From assembly GCA_025999935.1 (NCBI GenBank), contig BNXY01000092.1, positions 1 through 5,963 of the forward strand: a stretch of DNA of 5,963 nt, read 5' to 3'. The DNA comes from Bacteroidia bacterium (lineage in GTDB: Bacteria; Bacteroidota; Bacteroidia; Bacteroidales; Azobacteroidaceae). How positions within the stretch are numbered: position 1 is the stretch's first letter; every line of letters begins with the position of its first letter. The position numbers and the translations under genes were made by a program. This document shows positions 1-4,739 of this stretch, one piece after another. The notes below the pieces were generated by a model. The model had not been told where the DNA came from, did no database searches, and saw only the letters and a list, made by a program, of their open reading frames with translations.

Positions 1-32
1 GCGCCAATTATAAAACTATCATAAATGATTTA

Positions 33-40
33 CAAAGGTA
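33..40 (-). promoter_or_regulatory. Candidate minus-strand -7 box (TACCTTTG)
   Basis: The plus strand reads CAAAGGTA, so the minus strand reads TACCTTTG, an exact match to the Bacteroides -7 consensus TAnnTTTG. It would drive transcription leftward, out of the window. No TTTG-like -33 element is found at the expected 19-21 base spacing, so this may be chance. Its pairing with a plus-strand match at 110-117 is the main reason to list it. Confidence 0.25.
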
Positions 41-78
41 GCAAAACTGCATATTACACCCCTTCATTTGAGCCTCCG

Positions 79-107
79 TTTAAGGCCATTTTAAGGCCGT
101 TTAAGGC
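79..107. repeat. Three phased TTTAAGGC direct repeats, candidate operator
   Basis: The octamer TTTAAGGC occurs at 79-86, 90-97 and 100-107, with start-to-start spacing of 11 and 10 bases, close to one DNA turn. The copies would therefore lie on one face of the helix. They end three bases before a TAnnTTTG box at 110-117, where an activator or repressor would be expected to bind. Seen directly: the repeats and spacing. Inferred: the regulatory role. No regulator gene is in the window. Confidence 0.45.
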
Positions 108-109
108 AT

Positions 110-117
110 TATCTTTG
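110..117 (+). promoter_or_regulatory. Candidate Bacteroides-type -7 box (TATCTTTG) for the target gene
   Basis: TATCTTTG matches the Bacteroides sigma-ABfr -7 consensus TAnnTTTG exactly. No good TTTG -33 box sits 19-21 bases upstream; the region there is filled by the TTTAAGGC repeats, which would fit an activator-dependent promoter. A start about 7 bases downstream would give a leader of roughly 210 bases containing the C-tract and the 202-249 hairpin. A six-base fixed match can arise by chance in a region this size. Confidence 0.35.
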
Positions 118-127
118 CGCAGCGCTA

Positions 128-138
128 CCCCCCCCCCC
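128..138 (+). repeat. C11 homopolymer tract in the target-gene leader
   Basis: Eleven consecutive C residues lie about 10 bases downstream of the candidate -7 box. Runs of this length are prone to slipped-strand length change. Here it would sit at the very start of the transcript or just beneath the promoter, so length changes could alter expression. The run is seen directly; phase variation is inference. Confidence 0.6.
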
Positions 139-201
139 GCAAATTGAGCGTGGCGTAGCCGCGTTTAACGCGAGGCGGCTTCATTCATACAAGGACATTT
201 T

Positions 202-254
202 CAGCAGCAACGGACACGGAGACTTTTTTCTCCGTGCCCGCCGCTGCTGTTTTT
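202..254 (+). terminator. Strong hairpin with T-tail: leader attenuator or upstream terminator
   Basis: Arms 202-222 and 229-249 pair in three blocks: 7 bp (CAGCAGC with GCTGCTG), a 2x2 internal loop, 3 bp, one mismatch, then 8 bp closing a six-base loop, 18 bp in total. Five T residues follow at 250-254, as in an intrinsic terminator. If transcription begins near 120 this would be an attenuator in the target leader. If the target promoter lies downstream, it terminates an upstream transcript. The sequence does not decide between these. Confidence 0.6.
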
Positions 255-263
255 CATCATTGG

Positions 264-282
264 CAATTATCAATTGTCAATT
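264..282 (+). repeat. Three CAATT heptamer direct repeats
   Basis: CAATT occurs at 264-268, 271-275 and 278-282 at exact seven-base intervals, inside an AT-rich stretch leading to the target ATG. It may be a small slippage-derived repeat or part of the promoter/leader. No function can be assigned from sequence alone. Confidence 0.35.
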
Positions 283-333
283 AAAAAAAATCAAGATTAA
301 AACAATACTAATAATTAAATTCAATTAAAAATT

Positions 334-2064
334 ATGACAACGACAAGACACAGACTTAAGAGATTTTTTACCGTCGCAGCCATGCTGCTTTTTTCTTTCC
401 ATTGCCTACAAGCCCAGGTAACCATCGGTTCGGGTATAGAACCCCGCAAGGCTGCTTTGCTCGACTTGAAAACCCGGCAGGCAGGTGCGGTAACTGCCGT
501 TACGGACAACGACAATGTCACTTCCGGCTCCGGTGGCGGCGGCTTGCTGCTGCCCCGCGTACAACTGAAAACCATCAGCAGCCTCGAACCGTTTATCCTT
601 GACACCGACCTCGAATTTATAAACAATACCGACAACCTGAAAGAACACCTTGCCGGACTGATGGTATATAATATCACCGACCACGGCCCGAGCAGCACCC
701 TCTACCCTGCCGTTTATACATGGAACGGGGCGATATGGGTCACCTCTCATGCCAACGAGGCCGTATCGTCCGTTATAAACCAGCCCGTTCCGTTCACCTT
801 CTACGAGAAGGGAACGGAGACGATTGATTCGCTGACCTTTAAAGTGGACGGACTGGGTACTTGGACGTACTAGTGGTACCAGATAACGGGCAATAATGTG
901 CATGTCCGAATCGGTACGCCTGTCGGCCAGACCGGAACGGTTTATGCAAGTGCTGCAACTGCAACCTCTGCTGGGGCGCAGAGGGCGTCCTTCGGTCCGC
1001 AGGCAATCCTCAAAGGCACTACCCGCAATGCCAACAATACCGGATTCTACAAATTCTATTGCATCGCCAAAAGCACCCTCGGCGCAGTATTGACCTCCGA
1101 GATAGCCGAAGTAGCCGTAGGATGCGGCGCAAAAAACAAGGACGGGGAATGGCTCTCCTTTATGTGCTTCAACCTGGGGGCGGTGGATACGATAAGTATT
1201 GCCGGACAAAAAGGTTATCCTATCGGCAGTTTTACCAATAATACGACTGATGCACCCGGTTTACATGCTTATATTGCAGGCGAAGAAAAACTTTACGGTT
1301 CTCTTTTCCAGTGGGGCCGCGTTGCCGAAGGCCATGAATTACGCTCCTATACCGGTACTACTGCCAACAATATAGCAGCCAAAGGTGCGATAGCTGTTGC
1401 CGATATCGGCAACGGTCTCCTCTGTTCCGTAGGCGGCACGGCTTATCCTTACTACCAAGTAAGGTCAACCAGTACCACTTGGTATGGTAAATTTATTTAC
1501 GGCAGCGCCGACTGGACGCCTGTCCCTCAGCCTACATCCGACCAGTTGTGGCGTAGCGGTCGTTTTGTCCAGAACGACCCTTGCGCCCATTATAGAGCCG
1601 ATGTTACTAAAACCGACGGTACTACTGCTTATCAGGAGTTCTGGCATAATGGAACCAACACACTACCCGACTCTCCCGCTTGTGTCGATGTGGGTACAGC
1701 TTGGCGCACCCCCACACAGGACGAATGGGGAGAGCTGTACAAAGGCGGCACTCATTCGGGTACTTCTGCAACAGCCACGGCCAACACTTGGACGTGGTAC
1801 ACAGCTCCTGCTCCCAACACCAGTAATCGCGGTTTTGAAATCAAGCCGGACGGTATTACTACCACTATGTTTTTGCCTGCGGGCGGCTACCGGTACTACG
1901 GCAATGGTCTGCTCTACTACCAAGGCTCCTACGGCTACTACTGGAGTGTTAGCATTAGCGGTACTAATGCGTATTACCTGTACTTCAGCAGTGGTAGCGT
2001 GAGTCCGGCCCTCAGCAGCTACCGTGCGTACGGCTTTGCTTTGCGTTGCATCAAGAATTCCTAA
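334..2064 (+). CDS. DGR target protein, exported FISUMP/C-type-lectin-like, interrupted by an in-frame TAG
   Basis: The frame spans 577 codons (576 residues if the TAG at codon 180 is read through) and ends in TAA. Residues 1-27 form a signal peptide: basic start, hydrophobic core, LQA-Q cleavage site. Residues about 28-95 carry a Bacteroidetes surface-protein motif (VTIG, ALLDLK, GGLLLPRV). Residues about 150-262 look Ig-like, with a WYQ strand and a FYC strand. Residues 264-576 resemble the FISUMP domain (CGAKNKDGEWLSFMCFNLG), a C-type-lectin-like fold, with the VR at residues 513-575. Such folds display variable residues on a ligand-binding face, so the product is probably an exported or surface adhesin or receptor; the ligand is unknown. 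Under the standard code only residues 1-179 are made. An internal GTG restart at 898 would lack the signal peptide. The 396 codons after the TAG remain open, so the lesion is recent, suppressed or recoded. Confidence 0.85.
871..873 (+). other. In-frame amber codon replacing a probable Gln in the target gene
   Basis: The frame reads GTWTY-TAG-WYQITG. Ig-like domains of this kind usually carry Y-Q-W-Y at this strand, so the ancestral codon was most likely CAG and a single C-to-T change made it TAG. The two sides share one frame, no bases are missing, and the downstream reading frame shows no further damage. The four complete genes in the window (target, MutS-like, avd, RT) all end in TAA, so genuine use of TAG as a terminator is not demonstrated here. 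Possible explanations are a sequencing or assembly error, a recent nonsense allele, amber suppression, or TAG-to-Gln recoding as known in some gut phages. The bacterial context makes the last least likely. Confidence 0.85.
1870..2059 (+). repeat. DGR variable repeat (VR)
   Basis: This 190-bp segment aligns without gaps to 3263-3452 at 175 of 190 positions. The 15 differences are at 1888, 1894, 1897, 1918, 1930, 1936, 1975, 1981, 1988, 2003, 2011, 2012, 2018, 2020 and 2029. Each corresponds to A in the TR (11 to T, 3 to G, 1 to C). They change 14 codons: ten AAC to TAC (Tyr), two AAC to AGC and one AAT to AGT (Ser), and one AAC to CTC (Leu). The VR is in frame with the target and ends five bases before its TAA begins. 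Confidence 0.97.
2030..2059 (+). promoter_or_regulatory. Candidate initiation-of-mutagenic-homing (IMH) segment
   Basis: After the last substituted base (2029), 30 bases are identical between VR and TR, including five unmutated adenines in the ATCAAGAA part; identity then stops abruptly. In the Bordetella phage DGR the 3' end of the VR acts as the IMH, where cDNA is primed and integrated. Position and adenine conservation support that role here. The exact boundary cannot be read from one VR. Confidence 0.65.
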
Positions 2065-2084
2065 TTCGATTTATTTGACTATTT

Positions 2085-2109
2085 ATCGCCCGCCTTCAGG
2101 GCGGGCGAT
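2085..2109 (+). promoter_or_regulatory. Perfect 10-bp hairpin just downstream of the VR
   Basis: ATCGCCCGCC at 2085-2094 pairs perfectly with GGCGGGCGAT at 2100-2109 around a five-base loop, TTCAG. It starts 25 bases after the VR ends and 20 bases after the target stop. Known DGRs often have a hairpin or cruciform here that helps mark the VR as the retrohoming target. It is followed by only three T residues, so as an intrinsic terminator it would be modest. Both roles are possible. Confidence 0.6.
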
Positions 2110-2114
2110 TTGAT

Positions 2115-2140
2115 ACCGCGAAGCGGTCGAATTTTTTTTT
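2115..2140 (+). terminator. Short hairpin plus T9: candidate terminator of the target gene
   Basis: ACCGC at 2115-2119 pairs with GCGGT at 2123-2127 around a GAA loop, and a run of nine T residues lies at 2132-2140. The short stem is weak alone, but the long U-tract together with the preceding GC-rich hairpin makes termination of the target transcript plausible. If so, the accessory and RT genes need their own promoter, or partial readthrough. Confidence 0.45.
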
Positions 2141-2162
2141 GGAAAATGGAGTATAGGTAAAA

Positions 2163-2210
2163 GCCTCGCAGAGGCGACACTTTATTAACCGTATGCTTTA
2201 GCTTACGGTT
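2163..2210 (+). repeat. Two further stem-loops before the MutS-like gene
   Basis: GCCTC at 2163-2167 pairs with GAGGC at 2171-2175 around GCA. AACCGTA at 2187-2193 pairs with TACGGTT at 2204-2210, with a T-T mismatch and an inner GC/GC pair closing a TTTA loop. The arrangement resembles dispersed intergenic stem-loop repeats, but could also be a 5' leader structure for the gene at 2237. The remainder of 2065-2236 shows no gene and no clear TAnnTTTG promoter. Confidence 0.4.
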
Positions 2211-2236
2211 TGAGATAGAATTTATACATTATAAAA

Positions 2237-2749
2237 ATGACAATAGAAGAAAAAACAGTCCATACCTCGGACACCGAGGTTCGCATTTACAAAGAAGGCA
2301 TATTCTGGATCGCCTACGAGCAAAGCGCGTATATCATATCGCAGGTCAAGGATTTGAAGCCCACGAAAAAATACATCAAGAAAATCGGGAAAGAAATCGT
2401 CAGCGTAGGTTTCCCAGGCTCCGTCCTCGACAAGATAGCGTCCATGTTTACATTAACGGAACGGGGCGACGCGCTGGCCGTCATGCAAGCGGACAGCCCA
2501 TACGACGCGGTTGCATACCAACAATGGAAAGACCGCCTGGAAACAGCAGCGCCTTCTTTCCGGGCTGCAGCAACGGCAACGCAGCAAGCGGAGCCTCCGG
2601 AAAAAAACGACGATCCGGAATTGTCGTTAAGCAAGCGTATCCTTGCATTCGATATGGGAAACTCCACGCCCATGCAATGCTTTATATTTTTGAACGACTT
2701 GCAGCGCTTTGTATTTTTGAGCGAGCTAAACGGGCATTATAAAAAATAA
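2237..2749 (+). CDS. MutS-domain-I-like DGR accessory protein (MSL type)
   Basis: A 170-residue protein of unknown exact role. Residues about 15-85 resemble the mismatch-recognition domain I of MutS: IYKEGIFWIAYEQSA (17-31) matches the MutS pattern of a hydrophobic strand, G-x-F-(Y/W)-x-x-(Y/F) and D/S-A; VGFPGSVLD (57-65) matches the MutS V-G-(F/V)-P-x-x-x-L-(D/E) stretch; ALAVMQ (79-84) matches the closing strand (VAICEQ in MutS). Residues about 95-128 are Ala/Gln/Pro-rich and probably linker; about 131-160 form a second conserved-looking helical part (STPMQCFIFLNDLQ). There is no MutS ATPase. MutS-like proteins are recorded as accessory genes in some DGRs. A role in recognising or stabilising mismatched cDNA-VR heteroduplex is a tempting inference only. 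Its TAA overlaps the avd ATG by one base, so the two are probably translationally coupled. The ATG at 2237 follows an AT-rich leader. Confidence 0.75.
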   Translation: MTIEEKTVHTSDTEVRIYKEGIFWIAYEQSAYIISQVKDLKPTKKYIKKIGKEIVSVGFPGSVLDKIASMFTLTERGDALAVMQADSPYDAVAYQQWKDRLETAAPSFRAAATATQQAEPPEKNDDPELSLSKRILAFDMGNSTPMQCFIFLNDLQRFVFLSELNGHYKK

Positions 2750-3093
2750 TGGCGCTTTATGAGAATCTGCCGGTATATAAAGTAGCATACGACCTGCTGG
2801 TGCAGACTTACAGGCTGTGCATGAACATGGAACGTTCTTACCGCTTCACACTGGGGGAGCGTATCCAGAACGAGATGACGGAGCTGCTGCTGCATATATA
2901 CCGGGCAAACAGCAACCGCGATAAAAAGGCGTATTTGCAGTCCGCCAAGGAAAACATTACGGTTGTGAGGCTTTTATTCCGGGTGGCGCACGACTCGGAT
3001 CAGGTTCATCTAAAGCATTTCATAGTGGTTAACGAGCATATCGAAAGCATAAGCAAGCAGTTGACCGCATGGGAAAAAAGCAGTGTGGCATAA
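2749..3093 (+). CDS. avd: Avd, accessory variability determinant
   Basis: A 114-residue, almost wholly helical protein matching the Avd family, a four-helix bundle related to the 23S rRNA intervening-sequence proteins. Approximate helices are residues 7-28, 34-56, 60-83 and 87-109. The start of helix 2, FTLGERIQNEM (33-43), is the family's most recognisable stretch. Basic residues are spread along it (K11, R22, R29, R32, R38 and the R-D-K-K cluster near 57-60). In the Bordetella phage DGR, Avd forms a pentamer, binds the RT and the TR RNA, and is required for mutagenic cDNA synthesis; the same job is expected here. The length is near the family's usual 115-130. It starts within the stop codon of the MutS-like gene (TAATG) and is followed by 169 bases before the TR. 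Confidence 0.92.
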   Translation: MALYENLPVYKVAYDLLVQTYRLCMNMERSYRFTLGERIQNEMTELLLHIYRANSNRDKKAYLQSAKENITVVRLLFRVAHDSDQVHLKHFIVVNEHIESISKQLTAWEKSSVA

Positions 3094-3262
3094 CAATATT
3101 CGTCCGGACGGGACAAGCACTGAAAAGCGAGAGTTACAGCCGGTTTTTAAAAACTGCTGTAAGTGGCTTGTAAATTCAGCAAACCACTTGGCATATACTT
3201 TGATGTTCCAATAAAGTCAGGAATGTACAAGCGGCCGAGTTAAGATTTATTTAGTGTTTGCT
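3094..3262 (+). promoter_or_regulatory. Structured noncoding leader upstream of the TR
   Basis: No gene is visible. The region is full of inverted repeats: a palindrome CGTCCGGACG at 3101-3110; a hairpin at 3134-3162; AAGTGG at 3161-3166 with CCACTT at 3184-3189; and GCTTGTA at 3166-3172 with TACAAGC at 3226-3232. The last two are mutually exclusive with parts of each other. TATACTTTG at 3194-3202 is a -7-like box with one extra spacer base, so a TR-RNA promoter here is possible but weak. In studied DGRs the RNA flanking the TR is structured and needed for cDNA priming. Confidence 0.4.
3134..3162 (+). terminator. Hairpin after avd with internal GTTTTTAAAAAC palindrome
   Basis: TTACAGC at 3134-3140 pairs with GCTGTAA at 3156-3162, enclosing the palindrome GTTTTTAAAAAC at 3143-3154. 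No T-run follows the outer stem, so it is a poor intrinsic terminator. It may be an RNA structural element of the TR transcript or a protein-binding palindrome. Confidence 0.35.
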
Positions 3263-3452
3263 TTTTTGCCTGCGGGCGGCAACCGGAACAACGGCAATGG
3301 TCTGCTCTACAACCAAGGCTCCAACGGCAACTACTGGAGTGTTAGCATTAGCGGTACTAATGCGTATAACCTGAACTTCAACAGTGGTAGCGTGAATCCG
3401 GCCAACAGCAACAACCGTGCGAACGGCTTTGCTTTGCGTTGCATCAAGAATT
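3263..3452 (+). repeat. DGR template repeat (TR)
   Basis: This is the 190-bp noncoding master copy of the VR. Conceptually translated in the VR frame it reads as the FISUMP C-terminus with Asn at every diversified position. It has 13 AAC codons and four AAT; all 13 AAC and one AAT (3395-3397) differ in the VR, the other three AAT do not. AAC codons are typical of TRs because A-to-N change at the first two bases reaches 15 amino acids and never creates a stop. The TR lies between avd and the RT, 63 bases before the RT start, on the same strand as the VR, as in canonical DGRs. The frame running through it is not a gene. Confidence 0.97.
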
Positions 3453-3515
3453 TGCACGGAGAATGTGCCTGTTCGGACGATTTTTAATAAACAGGGAGAA
3501 ATAAACAGACGGGAA

Positions 3516-4730
3516 ATGGAAAAAATGAAAACCTGCGACAAGTTGAAATTAGACTTGTTCATGGCCTATTACGAAGCGCGCAAGCACAAGCGCAATACGG
3601 TAAACCAGCTCCGGTTCGAGCTTAATTTCGAGCACGAACTGCTTCAACTGCACGACGAGATTGCCGGCCGCACTTACAAGCCGCGCCCTTCGATCTGCTT
3701 CGTGGTGGACGTCCCGGTAAAGCGCGAAGTCTTTGCCGCTGATTTCCGCGACCGCGTAATACACCACCTGCTGTGCGGATATATCGACCCTGTCCTCGAA
3801 AGGGTGTTTGTCAGGGACAGCTACAGCTGCCGCAAAGGGAAGGGGACGCTTTACGGCATCAGGCGCGTGGCGCATTTTATCAAGGATTGCAGCGAAAACT
3901 ATACAAAAGACTGCTTTATCCTGAAACTGGATATCAGCGGGTATTTCATGAATATCGACAAGGACATACTGGCCGGGCAATTGTCGGGGATGTTGAGCAA
4001 AGAGGGAATAGAGCGCGCCTACGCCGGCATTCCGCAACCCGACTGGGAACTGGTACGGTATCTTATAAAGGAAATTATATACCAGGACGTCAGGCAGGAC
4101 TGCATTGTCAAGGGAAGCCCTTCCGACTGGGACGGCCTGCCGCTTTCCAAAAGCCTGTTCCAAAACCCGCCCGGCAAAGGCCTGCCTATCGGAAACCTTA
4201 CTTCCCAGCTGTTCAGCAATGTATATATGCATGTCTTCGACGATTACATCGCATCTGCACCGGACATAAAATATTACGGCCGGTATGTCGATGATTTTGT
4301 GATTGTCCACCGGGACAGGGAGTTCCTGAAAAAGCTCATTCCCCGGATAAGGGACTATCTGGAAACGAGCCTGCACCTGGAGCTTCATCCCCGGAAAATA
4401 TACCTGCAGCACTATAAGAAAGGGGTAACATTCCTCGGCGCCGTCATAAAGCCCAACCGCCTGTACGCGGCAAAGCGCACGGTTTCGCACTTCAAAAAGG
4501 CGCTCCACGGCTTCAACTCCGGCATGGCTCCGCAGGAATTGCCGGACAAGGGCGAGTTGCTCCAAATGCGGTCTGTCGTAAATTCCTACCTGGGGGTTAT
4601 GCAGCATTTCAAGTCCTACAACCTGAAGAAAAAGATATTGCTCGGCAAGCCGAGCGTGCTTTTCAGGTACGGCTATTTTACCGGCCATCTGAACAACTAT
4701 AAACTTTATAAGAAAACCCAATCAAATTAA
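3516..4730 (+). CDS. DGR reverse transcriptase
   Basis: A 404-residue RT, near the usual 350-420 for DGR RTs. With the ATG at 3516, motifs in order are: DFRDRVIHHLL (about 76-86, motif 2 region with arginines), LKLDISGYF (136-144, catalytic Asp139), GLPIGNLTSQ (222-231, the DGR-typical SQ replacing the QGxxxSP of group II and retron enzymes), YVDD (257-260, catalytic Asp259 and Asp260) and GVTFLG (303-308, primer-grip region). A helical thumb follows; no endonuclease or maturase domain is present. It should copy TR RNA with Avd, misincorporating opposite adenines. All catalytic residues are intact, so the enzyme looks active. The frame extends upstream to a GTG at 3417 inside the TR, which would put TR bases in the protein; ATG 3516 or ATG 3525 (better spaced after GGGAAATGGA) is preferred. 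It is followed after nine bases by the thioredoxin-like gene. Confidence 0.95.
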   Translation: MEKMKTCDKLKLDLFMAYYEARKHKRNTVNQLRFELNFEHELLQLHDEIAGRTYKPRPSICFVVDVPVKREVFAADFRDRVIHHLLCGYIDPVLERVFVRDSYSCRKGKGTLYGIRRVAHFIKDCSENYTKDCFILKLDISGYFMNIDKDILAGQLSGMLSKEGIERAYAGIPQPDWELVRYLIKEIIYQDVRQDCIVKGSPSDWDGLPLSKSLFQNPPGKGLPIGNLTSQLFSNVYMHVFDDYIASAPDIKYYGRYVDDFVIVHRDREFLKKLIPRIRDYLETSLHLELHPRKIYLQHYKKGVTFLGAVIKPNRLYAAKRTVSHFKKALHGFNSGMAPQELPDKGELLQMRSVVNSYLGVMQHFKSYNLKKKILLGKPSVLFRYGYFTGHLNNYKLYKKTQSN

Positions 4731-4739
4731 TTATATACA

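Larger units (their letters stand above)
1..333. other. Noncoding region upstream of the DGR target gene
   Basis: No convincing gene is seen in these 333 bases on either strand. The stretch contains several separately listed elements: possible outward-facing promoter boxes, three phased TTTAAGGC repeats, a C11 run, a long GC-rich hairpin with a T-tail, and an AT-rich segment with three CAATT heptamers directly before the target start. There is also a weaker inverted repeat, AGCCGC at 157-162 with GCGGCT at 175-180. The last 50 bases before the ATG are almost pure A/T with no Shine-Dalgarno sequence, which is usual for Bacteroidales translation starts. Confidence 0.7.
1123..2061 (+). other. 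FISUMP/C-type-lectin-like domain of the target protein
   Basis: This segment begins with a Cys-led CGAKNKDGEW motif and contains the family-like stretches GSLFQWGR, TAWRTPTQDEWGELYKGG and the C-terminal GFALRCIKN. FISUMP and the related DUF1566-type domains are recurrent DGR target scaffolds with a C-type-lectin-like fold. The conserved closing FALRCIK strand lies just after the last variable codon and is encoded by the invariant 3' part of the VR. Assignment is by motif recall, not by a profile search. Confidence 0.75.

Noticed and set aside
406..1209. Long open frame on the minus strand opposite the target gene
   Set aside because: It is antisense to the clearly coding target frame, has no recognisable motif and is low-complexity shadow translation.
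1484..2002. 172-codon overlapping plus-strand frame inside the target
   Set aside because: Out of frame with the FISUMP domain and VR, no motif, Leu/Thr-rich shadow translation.
3101..3110. Palindrome CGTCCGGACG as an operator
   Set aside because: A single 10-bp palindrome with no partner site or adjacent promoter is too weak to call by itself.
1870..3452. VR and TR as insertion-sequence ends, or a CRISPR-like repeat
   Set aside because: Only two direct copies 1393 bp apart with adenine-only differences; no transposase, no terminal inverted repeats and no repeat-spacer array.
3254..3487. 77-codon plus-strand frame running through the TR
   Set aside because: It is the TR read in the VR frame; it starts at a GTG without leader signals and exists only because the TR mirrors the target C-terminus.
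3417..3515. Extended RT start at GTG 3417
   Set aside because: It would encode TR and spacer sequence into the protein; ATG 3516 or 3525 gives a normal DGR RT N-terminus.
3549..4721. 390-codon open frame on the minus strand opposite the RT
   Set aside because: The RT frame carries all catalytic motifs; the antisense frame has none and arises from the RT codon pattern.
3516..4730. Retron or group II intron RT
   Set aside because: The SQ motif in GLPIGNLTSQ, lack of maturase or endonuclease domains, avd next door and the A-specific TR/VR pair all fit a DGR instead.
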